Made by a program: the position numbers and the translations under genes. Shown piece after piece: positions 7,847 through 17,091 of a stretch of 64,000 bases of DNA. Below the pieces are notes generated by a model, which had not been told where the DNA came from, did not search any database, and was given only the letters and a program-made list of their open reading frames with translations. Origin of the DNA: Verrucomicrobiales bacterium (GTDB lineage: Bacteria > Verrucomicrobiota > Verrucomicrobiia > Verrucomicrobiales > DEV007); NCBI GenBank assembly GCA_029210205.1, contig JARGOD010000014.1, positions 1 through 64,000 of the forward strand. Reading direction: 5' to 3'. Position 1 is the stretch's first letter. Every line of letters begins with the position of its first letter.

Positions 7847-9814
7847 ATGAAACGAATTGCCCTGGTCTTCTTCCTTGCGATTCTGCTGCCATCAATCCTC
7901 CTGGCGGTGATGGCGATTCGTTCAGTTAGTGATCAGTCACTGATCCTGAACAGCCAGCGGGCCATGTTCTATCAGTCGACTTGCGATTCGGTCGCTGCGG
8001 AGATTAACCTGTTCATGGACGAGGTTCGGGTGTTTCACGGAAAACTGATTAACGAATTAGCACGCCTTCAAACCGCAAGGCTTGTCGAAACCTTTGATGA
8101 GGCGATCACTAGTTCCTGGTCGCAAGCTGCGGTTGGTGCTGTTGTGAATGACAAAGGGAAGATTATTTCCCCTCTCCCGGGCGAGTCAGAGTCCGCTGAT
8201 TCCTTTCTCGCGAATCATCGTGACTTTCTCATGAACGAAAGGACCGTGGAAGTTTATCAGGCGCCTCCGGTGCTCAATAGTGAGGTTTCAATCGTCGAAG
8301 ACACTTTTTCGAGTCGCGAAAAATCAGGTTCATTTTCTAAATTCAGCTCGCCGGGTTCCGGGAATGAGAGTGAATTGGAGGCGGACTCTGAGGCACCGCG
8401 ATCAAAACTCAAGGTGAGTGTTGTCCAAAACAAGCTGGAGGATTTTCGCTTCGGTTCAACTCGCGGAGGACCAGTTCGTGCTGAAATCGCGAAAGAAGCG
8501 CCGGCACCGCTCGCTCTTCCAAGTGAGGCGCGGCAGCGCAACGTGATGCCTGACCAGACATCAGCTCCGCTTGCCGAAGCGCTGTCACCTGTGTTCGAAC
8601 AGGGAATCGAGGCGCAGGCGACGGTAAATTTTTCAAGGCTGAATACCGCCGAGGTGAGATCAACCGATCTTATTGAGGCTGAGTCCGGAGCAGTCAGCCG
8701 TCTTATTGATGGGAGGCTCCACCTTCTATTGTGGGAGAAAAGTCCACGTTTTTCCGGATATACATTCTGGACGGAACTGGATTTGGGAACGATTCGGGAG
8801 GACCTCAACCTCCTCTTCTCAGAAATGCCGTTTTCATCGCGTGAGGCAGTATCTGTGGCCTTGCTTGATTCCGATGGGGAACTTGTGACTCAAACGGAAC
8901 CCGGTTTCGCAACGGACTGGAGCCGACCATTTGTGGCTTCTGAAGTCGGTCAGATTCTTCCGAGATGGGAAGTTGCGACCTACTTCTTAGACCCTGATGC
9001 GCTCAATGAATCGGCGACGACTCTTCGTTGGACTCTTTCACTAATTGTTTTTTCTCTGCTTGTCGCAGTTGCGGTGGGAAGTTTTCTAATTCTTAAGGCG
9101 GTGCAATATGAGATGAAGCTTGCGACCCGGAAGACGGATTTTGTGAGCAATGTGAGCCATGAATTAAAGACTCCGCTGACATCGATCAGAATGTTCTCAG
9201 AGCTGCTTTCGCGGGGGGAAGAGACTGACGACGAGAAGACAAGGGACTACTCGGGGATTATTCATAAGGAATCAGAGCGGTTGAGTCGCTTGATCAATCG
9301 ACTCCTTGATTTTTCACGATTGGATCGAGATGAGATGACTCTCAAGGCCGAGCCTGTCGATTTAGCTCTCCTTGTGAAGGATTGCGCTACGACCTTCGAA
9401 ATGCAGCTGGAACCGGGAACGATGGATATCCAAATCGAAGATCGAACTGATCGATCTTTGATTGTCACCGGCGATGCAGATGCGCTCGAGCAGGTCATCC
9501 TGAATCTGCTTAGCAATGCAGGAAAATATGCCGCAGATGGGAAAGAGATTCGACTCGTTCTCGAGGCCCCTTCGAAAGAGAAGGTCGTGCTGAGGATCCA
9601 GGATCGTGGGATCGGAATTCCGCGTAATCTGCGCGAGAAAGTCTTCGAAAAATTCTATCGAATTGATGATTCCATTCATGCAGGGGTTGAAGGTTCAGGT
9701 ATTGGCCTTGCGCTGAGTCGGCAGCTTATTGAAAAACACGGAGGGGAAATTCGATGTGAGTCACGTGACGGACGTGGAAGTTCCTTCGTGATAGAACTAC
9801 CGCTTTGGGAATAA
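7847..9814 (+). CDS. sensor histidine kinase (HisKA/HATPase)
   Basis: VSNVSHELKTPLTSIRMFSELL H-box, N/G boxes, two TM segments with a long low-complexity periplasmic insert. Confidence 0.93.
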   Translation: MKRIALVFFLAILLPSILLAVMAIRSVSDQSLILNSQRAMFYQSTCDSVAAEINLFMDEVRVFHGKLINELARLQTARLVETFDEAITSSWSQAAVGAVVNDKGKIISPLPGESESADSFLANHRDFLMNERTVEVYQAPPVLNSEVSIVEDTFSSREKSGSFSKFSSPGSGNESELEADSEAPRSKLKVSVVQNKLEDFRFGSTRGGPVRAEIAKEAPAPLALPSEARQRNVMPDQTSAPLAEALSPVFEQGIEAQATVNFSRLNTAEVRSTDLIEAESGAVSRLIDGRLHLLLWEKSPRFSGYTFWTELDLGTIREDLNLLFSEMPFSSREAVSVALLDSDGELVTQTEPGFATDWSRPFVASEVGQILPRWEVATYFLDPDALNESATTLRWTLSLIVFSLLVAVAVGSFLILKAVQYEMKLATRKTDFVSNVSHELKTPLTSIRMFSELLSRGEETDDEKTRDYSGIIHKESERLSRLINRLLDFSRLDRDEMTLKAEPVDLALLVKDCATTFEMQLEPGTMDIQIEDRTDRSLIVTGDADALEQVILNLLSNAGKYAADGKEIRLVLEAPSKEKVVLRIQDRGIGIPRNLREKVFEKFYRIDDSIHAGVEGSGIGLALSRQLIEKHGGEIRCESRDGRGSSFVIELPLWE

Positions 9815-9815
9815 G

Positions 9816-10523
9816 ATGAAAAAGAGTGATATCACCGTCTTTATCGTCGAAGACGACAACAGTATTCGTTTCGGACTTGAGGAGATTCTGAGAGCTGAAG
9901 GCTATGCTGCGATTTCGTGTGGAGATGGGGCCGTTGCGCTTGAGGGTATTGGCGAGGCGCTGCCGGATCTTGTCATCTTAGATGTGATGCTGCCCGGGAA
10001 GAGTGGTTATGAAATCGCAGGGGAGCTTCGCAAAACGGGATGCCGAATCCCCATTCTCATGCTGACGGCGAAGGGGCAGGAAATGGACAAGGTGGCAGGA
10101 TTGAACAGCGGAGCGGATGACTACGTGACAAAACCTTTTGGGATCAGTGAATTACTCGCGCGGGTAAATGCTCTGCTTCGTCGTTCGTGCGACTGGGGTG
10201 GGGAAGAGGCGCTAAGCATCGAATCGGGCATGATCTCACTTGGACGTGCCGAGATTGATCTTGAGAACTACTCGGTGAGTCTCGACGGCGAAAAGGTGGC
10301 GCTCACCCCGCGAGAGCGGGAGCTGATAGTTTTCCTGCTTCAGCACCGGGGGCAGGTTTTAAGTCGCGACCGAATCCTTGAGGCGGTTTGGGGAGTGAAG
10401 TATTTTGGCACGACGCGGACACTGGATCAATGCGTCGCTCAGGTGCGGAAGAAGATCGGAGATCACGGGCGAACCGCTGAGCATCTTCTCACGGTTCATG
10501 GAGTCGGCTATAAGCTGACTTAA
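9816..10523 (+). CDS. OmpR/PhoB-family response regulator
   Basis: VEDDNSIRFGLEEIL, LVILDVMLPGKSGYE, KPFGISELLARV, winged-helix C-terminus. Confidence 0.95.
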   Translation: MKKSDITVFIVEDDNSIRFGLEEILRAEGYAAISCGDGAVALEGIGEALPDLVILDVMLPGKSGYEIAGELRKTGCRIPILMLTAKGQEMDKVAGLNSGADDYVTKPFGISELLARVNALLRRSCDWGGEEALSIESGMISLGRAEIDLENYSVSLDGEKVALTPRERELIVFLLQHRGQVLSRDRILEAVWGVKYFGTTRTLDQCVAQVRKKIGDHGRTAEHLLTVHGVGYKLT

Positions 10524-10526
10524 AAT

Positions 10527-11180
10527 TCAATCGAACCCGGGCAGCATCGCCTGTTTGACCGGGCCTTCGTGTCGGTCTGCGCTCTTGAGTGGGTTTTCGC
10601 AGCGAAACGAGTCAAGATTACCATCGCCAGAGCTCAGTAAGGATCGAGGATCCGCGCCTTCGAGGAACTCAAGAAACTGATCCGCTTTAAGCAGCGCAGG
10701 CATTCGATCATGAATTTTTCTGATCGATCCTTTGGCCTGCGTTGTCAGCATGGTGTAACACGAATCTTCGAAGGAGGCGGAGGACGGGGCGGATTCCCAG
10801 AGTCCTGCAGCCCATAGAAAATTTTCATCCTTCCCCGGTTCGAACGCATAGGTCTGTTTATTTCCGGTAGCTCCGGTCCATTCATAGAATGTCGCAATCG
10901 GAATAAGACAGCGCTGGCGCGTTTGCCATGCATGAGACCACATCCCATCCAGTTTCTCGGAACGGGCATTGTTTATCGAAGGATTGAATGCCCGCTCGAA
11001 TCCCCAGCGCATCGCTGTTGCTTTTGCCGCACCGCCTTTCAGGGCGACAATAAGCCCGGAGTCTGTCTTCCGAATCCCGAAGTTTTTTTGCGAGTCCCTC
11101 AGAGCTTCGGCGACTGCTTCTTCCCAATCATTTCGGGAACGGTGACGGAGAGCTCTTCCTATGTCGTAAAGATTGCACAT
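10527..11180 (-). CDS. SOS response-associated peptidase (SRAP/YedK family)
   Basis: MCNLYDIG catalytic Cys2, NARSEKLDGMW, RCLIPIATFYEW, HDRMPALL. Confidence 0.93.
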   Translation of the reverse strand: MCNLYDIGRALRHRSRNDWEEAVAEALRDSQKNFGIRKTDSGLIVALKGGAAKATAMRWGFERAFNPSINNARSEKLDGMWSHAWQTRQRCLIPIATFYEWTGATGNKQTYAFEPGKDENFLWAAGLWESAPSSASFEDSCYTMLTTQAKGSIRKIHDRMPALLKADQFLEFLEGADPRSLLSSGDGNLDSFRCENPLKSADRHEGPVKQAMLPGFD

Positions 11181-11230
11181 GGATCATCCCGTGTTCTTAA
11201 TCACGATCATACACTGGCCGATGACTTCGG

Positions 11231-11268
11231 AAAACAAAACAGGGTTAGGCCAATGACCTAACCCTGTT
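11231..11268 (-). terminator. terminator downstream of rpsR
   Basis: AACAGGGTTAGG/CCTAACCCTGTT hairpin with T-rich tail on the minus strand. Confidence 0.75.
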
Positions 11269-11298
11269 GGGAAAATTCGAACTGATCGAGACAAGCTC

Positions 11299-11538
11299 TT
11301 ACATCAGGTTCATCGCGCGAGCTCGCTTGATTTCGCGAGTGATCTTACGATGAAGCTTCGCGGAAACACCTGTCGTGCGACGTGGGTAAATCTTTCCGGA
11401 CTCCGTGGTGAACTTCTTCAAAAAGTCAGGGTTCAGGTAGTTCACCTTGGAAAGAGGCACGTCGAGACGTCGGCGTGGCATCTTGCGGTTGGCGCGGCGA
11501 AAGTTCATCGCGCGCTCTTCTGTTTTCGGTCCAATCAT
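11299..11538 (-). CDS. rpsR: 30S ribosomal protein S18
   Basis: LSKVNYLNPDFLKKFTTESGKIYPRRTTGVSAKLHRKITREIKRARAMNLM. Confidence 0.95.
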   Translation of the reverse strand: MIGPKTEERAMNFRRANRKMPRRRLDVPLSKVNYLNPDFLKKFTTESGKIYPRRTTGVSAKLHRKITREIKRARAMNLM

Positions 11539-11571
11539 AAAATAGTCTGGTTGAGTCTACCGGTTAAGGGA

Positions 11572-11745
11572 CTAGCGCTTCTCGCGATGCAGGGTGCGTC
11601 GCTTGAGGTAGGGATTAAACTTCACTTTTTCCAGTCGGCCCGGAGTGCGAAGACTCTTCTTGTTTCGTGTGGAAACATAGATCGAGGGACGGGCGCCTTC
11701 TTCTTTGGCTTCCGTGCATTCAAGGATAATAACGTCTCTGGGCAT
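11572..11745 (-). CDS. rpmG: 50S ribosomal protein L33
   Basis: Manual translation of the minus strand: [57 protein letters not shown]; 57 aa, absent from the supplied ORF track. Confidence 0.93.
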   Translation of the reverse strand: MPRDVIILECTEAKEEGARPSIYVSTRNKKSLRTPGRLEKVKFNPYLKRRTLHREKR

Positions 11746-11818
11746 GACTGGGCGAGTTTACGTGTGTTTCGCGAGGGCGGGAAAATTAGTCGGATTACCA
11801 AATTTCTCAACCGAAATT

Positions 11819-12706
11819 TTATTCGTCGTCTGAAGCGGGCTTTGCGACGTCTTTTTCGTCGAGGCCAAAGAGGGACGTCACAGGCGATCGATGGATGCCT
11901 TGAGCGTGCTCTTCATCGAGCTTTTCCTGATAATCGACCGTGCAACGAGCGAAGGGCATTGCTTCAAGGCGGGCCTGAGGAATAGGCTCGCCGGAACCCT
12001 CGCAGACGCCATAGTCGCCGGCATCGAGACGAAGAAGTGCTTCTTCGATTTCGTTTACCGCGTCCTGCTCCTGAGAAAGAATATTCAAGGCAAAGTCGCG
12101 GTCGTAGGAATCTGAGCCTGCATCGGCCTGGTGCATGCCAAAAGCTGAGGAATCCGCGTTGTCGTCACCGCGACCCAGTGTGTCACGAGCAACGCCGTTC
12201 ATCTGATCGACGAGGGTATCACGAAGATCGAGAAGTTTCTGGCGCTGATGCTTGAGGAAAGTGGCCGAAAGTTTCTGCGGCTTACCGCCCTTAGTCGGAG
12301 CCGGGGTGGGGAGGTTGCGCTGCGCGAGATGCGGCATCATCGGGCGTTTCTTCGCGGAAATTCGCTTTCTCAGGGGTGTCTGATTAGCGGGCGCATTAGC
12401 GTCATACTTTTTCTTTGAAGCAGCCTTTTTAGTTGCCTTCTTCGCCGGAGTTTTTTTAGCCGGGGCCTCCTTTTTGGCGGGCGTTTTCTTGGCTGGAGCC
12501 TTCTTTGCCGGGGCTGCCTTCTTGGCTGGAGCCTTCTTCGCCGGGACGGCTTTTTTAGCCGGGGCTTTCTTGGTGGCTGCTTTCTTGGCTGGTGCTGCTT
12601 TCTTTTTCACTGCTTTTTTGGCTGGAATCGCCTTTTTGCTGGATGCTTTTTTGGAAGGGGCTGCCGCCTTCTTCGTAACCTTTTTTTTCGCCGCTTTCTT
12701 TGCCAT
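11819..12706 (-). CDS. TraR/DksA-family protein with Lys/Ala/Pro-rich histone H1-like N-terminal tail
   Basis: AKKAPAKK repeats, then KLLDLRDTLVDQMNG ... YGVCEGSGEPIPQARLEAMPFARCTVDYQEKL; start MAKKAAKKK at 12706. Confidence 0.85.
   Translation of the reverse strand: MAKKAAKKKVTKKAAAPSKKASSKKAIPAKKAVKKKAAPAKKAATKKAPAKKAVPAKKAPAKKAAPAKKAPAKKTPAKKEAPAKKTPAKKATKKAASKKKYDANAPANQTPLRKRISAKKRPMMPHLAQRNLPTPAPTKGGKPQKLSATFLKHQRQKLLDLRDTLVDQMNGVARDTLGRGDDNADSSAFGMHQADAGSDSYDRDFALNILSQEQDAVNEIEEALLRLDAGDYGVCEGSGEPIPQARLEAMPFARCTVDYQEKLDEEHAQGIHRSPVTSLFGLDEKDVAKPASDDE
12410..12706 (-). repeat. low-complexity tandem repeats encoding (A/P)KKAPAKK
   Basis: Recurrent ttcttggctggagccttctt(t/c)gccgggg units. 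Confidence 0.8.
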
Positions 12707-12838
12707 GACCGTTGGCTTGGGGGGTGAGGAAATGTTTAAATTAACGAGGCGAAGTCTGATGTGCCCCGCCGAAAGGCGGAATCTGTAAAGCAAACGGTCC
12801 GCTCTCGCAAGAGGAATTCCCTGTTTCCACCATAAAGG

Positions 12839-14626
12839 CTAAAACGGCCAAAGTCGGGGGATCAAGAGGCTGGCCATGATCCAAAGCGCAATTGCAAGCG
12901 GAAGACCGACCCGGCTGAAGTCAGTGAACTTATAGCCTCCCGCTCCGTAGACGTATGTATTAGTCTGATAGCCGATCGGAGTAACGAAGCTTGCAGAAGA
13001 GGCGAACATCACCGCAACGACGAAGGGTCTTGCGTCGACTCCAAGCTGAGTTGCGATACCGATTGCAATGGGAGTGAGGAGAGCGGCCACCGCGTTATTA
13101 CTGATCAGCTCGGTGAGAATTGCTGAGAGCAGGTAGAGCGCTGCGAGAATTGCGTAAGGGCCAAGATCCTGAAACCAGTGTGCCGCTTGTTCAGCGAGAA
13201 TTTGGGCAAGGCCGGTATTCTCCAGTCCCATGCCAAGTCCGAGCATGCCGAAAATCATGAAGATGACTTTCCATTCGACGGCATCATAGGCTTCTTCGGG
13301 ATCAATGCAGCGAGTCACAAGGGTGATCAATGCGGCAGTTAGCGCAAAGATCGGGATGTAGGCAGGGAGGACGGCACCTCCAACCATGAAGAGCAAGAGC
13401 GCACCAATTGCTACAGGAGCTTTGCCATGACGAATTGAACGCCCTTTCGGCTTACTGAGGTTTACGAAATCCTTCTCAGCAAAAAGATCATTCATCCGGT
13501 CGACGGGACCCTCGACAAGCAGCGTATCACCGAAGGCAAGTTTTACTTCCTCAAAACGGTGACGGAGATTCACGCCGCGGCGATGCACGGCAAGAATGAC
13601 GACCCCGAATCGCTGCCGGAAATTCAATTCTTTGAGACTGCTTCCCGCCATCCTCGACTCGGGGCCCACGATACCCTCCATGAGAACGGCTGACTCTGTG
13701 CGGACATGATCGAGGCCTAGTTCGCCCTCAGGGAGCAGATCGACCCCTGTCGTTTCAGAGAGTTCGACGACCCCTGAAGCCCTCGTTTTCAGGGTGATTT
13801 GATCGCCGGATTCAAAGATCAGTTCGTTGAGAGGAACCGGCAAGGGCCGGCCTTCCCGGATGATTTCAATGACGCGAAGATTTCTGCGTTTTGCGAGCGG
13901 TGTTTCAGGAAAAGGTCTTCCAATCAAGGGGGAATCCTTCGAAACATAAACCTGAGTCAAAAATTCCTGTGAGGCTTCCCCGTCGAATAAGGTCGAGAGC
14001 GTGACCCGGTCAGGGATGAGGCGCCATCCTCCAAGAAGGATGTAGATGATCACGCTGATAACGAAGAGAATTCCAAGTTTACTGATTTCGAACATGCCAA
14101 AGGGCTTCATCCCGGCATCTGCCGCGATGCCTGAAGCAATCAAGTTCGTCGACGTCCCGATGACGGTGCAGGTTCCCCCCACAATCGCGGCGTAGCTGAG
14201 TGGAATGAGAAACCGGGAAGCAGTCAGATCAAACTTCCGGCAATGAGCGAGAATGATGGGAAGAAAAACGACGACAACCGGTGTGTTGTTCACAAAAGCC
14301 GACAAAAATGCGACGAGCAGGAGAAGCACAACCATGGTCCTGAGAGGACTGCTCCCGGCGAGTGTTTCAAATTTACCAGCCAGCAAATCAATGAGGCCGG
14401 TTCTTTCGAGGACAGCACTGAGAATAAACATCGCCGCTACGGTGACGGGTGCGGAACTTCCAAACACGGCTAGAGACTCTGAGGGCGAGAGTACCCCGAT
14501 GAGCACCAGTGAGAGGAAAGCGGACATGGCCGCGAGGTCCGGCGAAATCCACTCTTTCACAAGCACCACAAAAACCGCCACGACGATCGCGACGGTGAAT
14601 ATCTGCTGCCAAAGGTGTACTTCCAT
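12839..14626 (-). CDS. SLC13/DASS-family anion transporter with TrkA-C (RCK_C) domains
   Basis: Multiple TMs, FVNNTPVVVVFLPI, SYAAIVGGTCTVIGTSTNLIA, two RCK_C-like segments; start likely MEVHLW at 14626. Confidence 0.88.
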   Translation of the reverse strand: MEVHLWQQIFTVAIVVAVFVVLVKEWISPDLAAMSAFLSLVLIGVLSPSESLAVFGSSAPVTVAAMFILSAVLERTGLIDLLAGKFETLAGSSPLRTMVVLLLLVAFLSAFVNNTPVVVVFLPIILAHCRKFDLTASRFLIPLSYAAIVGGTCTVIGTSTNLIASGIAADAGMKPFGMFEISKLGILFVISVIIYILLGGWRLIPDRVTLSTLFDGEASQEFLTQVYVSKDSPLIGRPFPETPLAKRRNLRVIEIIREGRPLPVPLNELIFESGDQITLKTRASGVVELSETTGVDLLPEGELGLDHVRTESAVLMEGIVGPESRMAGSSLKELNFRQRFGVVILAVHRRGVNLRHRFEEVKLAFGDTLLVEGPVDRMNDLFAEKDFVNLSKPKGRSIRHGKAPVAIGALLLFMVGGAVLPAYIPIFALTAALITLVTRCIDPEEAYDAVEWKVIFMIFGMLGLGMGLENTGLAQILAEQAAHWFQDLGPYAILAALYLLSAILTELISNNAVAALLTPIAIGIATQLGVDARPFVVAVMFASSASFVTPIGYQTNTYVYGAGGYKFTDFSRVGLPLAIALWIMASLLIPRLWPF

Positions 14627-14720
14627 ACGATAAAATGATCGTTGCGTTTCGGTCTCACCCAAGGCAGCATCCTGCGATCAGGCGGGTCATAAGCCTTCCT
14701 CTAATTTTTCCCGTGGATCA

Positions 14721-16583
14721 ATGGAAACTCTTCTCATCGCCGTCGGAGCTCTCGTTCTCTATCTCATTGCCTACAATACTTACGGCAAATGGTTAGCTCG
14801 GAAAATTTTTAAGCTCGATCCGGTGGCGCTCGTCCCCAGCGTCGCTCTGAATGACGATAAGGATTATGTTCCCACGAAAAAATCGATCATTTTCGGTCAC
14901 CACTTTACTTCCATCGCAGGAACCGGTCCGATTGTGGGGCCGGCAGTCGCCGTGATCTGGGGGTGGGTTCCGGCTCTTCTGTGGGTCCTTTTCGGTTCAA
15001 TTCTCATCGGTGCGGTCCACGACTTCGGCTCTCTTGTCGTCTCGATGAGGAATCGTGGGCAGACGGTTGGAGACATTGCCGGCCGGGTTCTTACGAAACG
15101 AACTCGCCTCCTGTTTCTCCTTATCCTCTTCATGGCTCTGACAATCGTTCTCGCGATTTTTGGTTTGGTCATCGCTGCAGTGTTTAAGCAATATCCAGCC
15201 TCCATTTTCCCCTGCCTCGTTCAAATACCCCTCGCCGTCTTCATCGGGGTTTATCTTCACCGAAGAGGAATGGACATCCTGATTCCGTCACTGATCGCGC
15301 TCGTCGTCATGTATGTGACTGTGTTTTACGGAAACGTCGGATTTCTCGGCGCCTTCAATACTGCGCTCGCGGAGTGGTCGATTATGACCTGGGTCGTTGT
15401 TCTGCTTCTGTACAGTTATGTCGCATCGGTGCTGCCTGTCTGGACGCTCCTACAGCCGCGAGACTACATCAACAGCCTGCAATTGTTGAGCGCACTCGCT
15501 TTGGTCGTCGTTGGATTGGTTGTCGCAGGGTTTGTGGGTGGAGCACCGGTGGTTTCCGGCGCAGAGCGACCTGCGCTGGAGATAGTGGCACCCGCATTTC
15601 GCTGGGCCCCCGAGGGAGCACCCTGGATATTTCCTTTCCTCTTTATCACGATCGCCTGTGGCGCGATTTCCGGATTCCACTGCCTCGTCTCAAGTGGAAC
15701 CTCGTCGAAGCAAATCAAGTGTGAGACCGACGCTCAGTTCGTCGGCTATGGTTCAATGCTCACGGAAGGGTTTCTCGCGGTGCTGGTGATTCTCGCCTGT
15801 GTTGCTGGACTGGGGCTCGGTATTGCCGGTGCCGATGGGAACGTTGCACTTGGAGCGGCGGCTTACGAGCTTCGCTATGCGACCTGGGGCGGTGCGAACA
15901 GCCTCGGTGCAAAAGTAGGGGCATTCGTCGAAGGGTCCGCGAATTTTCTTAAGGCTCTGGGGGTCAGTCCTGCATTCGCTATTGCCCTCATGGGTGTCTT
16001 TGTCGCCAGTTTTGCAGCGACAACTCTCGATACAGCCTGCCGACTTCAGCGATATGTAGTGCAGGAGCTTGCCTCAACCTTTGTTAAAAAAGAAGGAGGC
16101 TCTGCTTTCAATCCATTTGTCTGGCTTACGAACAAACACGGAGCAACTGTGTTTGCGGTGATCCTCGCCACATTTATTGCTGCGATGCCTGGAGGGGAAG
16201 GCAAGCCGGCAGGAACTGGAGGACTCATTCTCTGGCCGCTTTTCGGGGCGACGAATCAATTGCTCGCAGGATTAGCCTTTCTCGTCATCACATTCTGGAT
16301 GTGGCGGCGAAAACTGCCGGTCTGGTTTATCGCAATTCCCACGGTCTTCATGCTTATTCTCCCGGGAGTTGCGATGAGTATCCAGATCTTCATTGGAGAA
16401 AACTCGTTTTTTGCGGCGGGTAATTGGCTCCTTGTTTTTATTGGTCTCGCAACGCTGGCACTCCAGATTTGGATGATCGCTGAGGCGATCATAGCGTGGC
16501 CGAAAGCAAAAGGCATTCTCGAGAAACAACTCGAACCTCTCTCAGGATCCAACTACACAGCGGAAGGCGGACGATCTTGTTGA
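14721..16583 (+). CDS. cstA: carbon starvation protein CstA family
   Basis: FGHHFTSIAGTGPIVGPAVAVIWGW, GAISGFHCLVSSGTSSKQI, TLDTACRLQRYVVQEL. Confidence 0.95.
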   Translation: METLLIAVGALVLYLIAYNTYGKWLARKIFKLDPVALVPSVALNDDKDYVPTKKSIIFGHHFTSIAGTGPIVGPAVAVIWGWVPALLWVLFGSILIGAVHDFGSLVVSMRNRGQTVGDIAGRVLTKRTRLLFLLILFMALTIVLAIFGLVIAAVFKQYPASIFPCLVQIPLAVFIGVYLHRRGMDILIPSLIALVVMYVTVFYGNVGFLGAFNTALAEWSIMTWVVVLLLYSYVASVLPVWTLLQPRDYINSLQLLSALALVVVGLVVAGFVGGAPVVSGAERPALEIVAPAFRWAPEGAPWIFPFLFITIACGAISGFHCLVSSGTSSKQIKCETDAQFVGYGSMLTEGFLAVLVILACVAGLGLGIAGADGNVALGAAAYELRYATWGGANSLGAKVGAFVEGSANFLKALGVSPAFAIALMGVFVASFAATTLDTACRLQRYVVQELASTFVKKEGGSAFNPFVWLTNKHGATVFAVILATFIAAMPGGEGKPAGTGGLILWPLFGATNQLLAGLAFLVITFWMWRRKLPVWFIAIPTVFMLILPGVAMSIQIFIGENSFFAAGNWLLVFIGLATLALQIWMIAEAIIAWPKAKGILEKQLEPLSGSNYTAEGGRSC

Positions 16584-16607
16584 TCGACGGGCGTCTTAAA
16601 CTGAGGA

Positions 16608-16922
16608 CTAAGTTGCTTCGAGCTCGGGAAGCACTTTTGCGACCCGCTCTTTAAGTTCCTTGCCCGGCTTAAACTTCACGACGGCACGGGCCGGGATTGG
16701 GACAGCTGCTTCGGGCTTGTTGGGATTTCGACCGATTTTTGGCTTCGTCTTGGTTACCTGAAAAGCTCCGAAGTTACGGAGAACGACGTCATCGTTTGCG
16801 GAGAGGCTTGTCGTGACTTCTTCGATGAATGATTGAAGCACGTTGAAGACCTCCTGCTGAGTGAGCCCTGTCTCGTTGCTAATTCGAATGACGAGGTCCC
16901 TTTTGGTGATCGTAGTAGACAT
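16608..16922 (-). CDS. HU/IHF-family DNA-binding protein
   Basis: LRNFGAFQVTKTKPKIGRNPNKPEAAVPIPARAVVKFKPGKELKERV. Confidence 0.95.
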   Translation of the reverse strand: MSTTITKRDLVIRISNETGLTQQEVFNVLQSFIEEVTTSLSANDDVVLRNFGAFQVTKTKPKIGRNPNKPEAAVPIPARAVVKFKPGKELKERVAKVLPELEAT

Positions 16923-17091
16923 GGTCGTAGGTCTTTAGTGCTTGATGTTCAGTGCTGAATAACTTGGGATTCCGAAAGTTTTTCTTTCGGATGAAACCAA
17001 TCGTCACTCGTTGATGGACAAAACAATATCGTGGATTTTGCCAATTAGGTAAGCGGTTTCCGTGCCTATTCCGTAGCAAATATCTGCATAA

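Noticed and set aside
11350-11985. 211-aa plus-strand ORF
   Set aside because: Antisense to rpsR, rpmG and the DksA-like gene; composition looks like a shadow ORF.
12474-12788. 104-aa plus-strand ORF (AGAFFAGAAF repeats)
   Set aside because: Antisense shadow of the AKKAPAKK repeat region.
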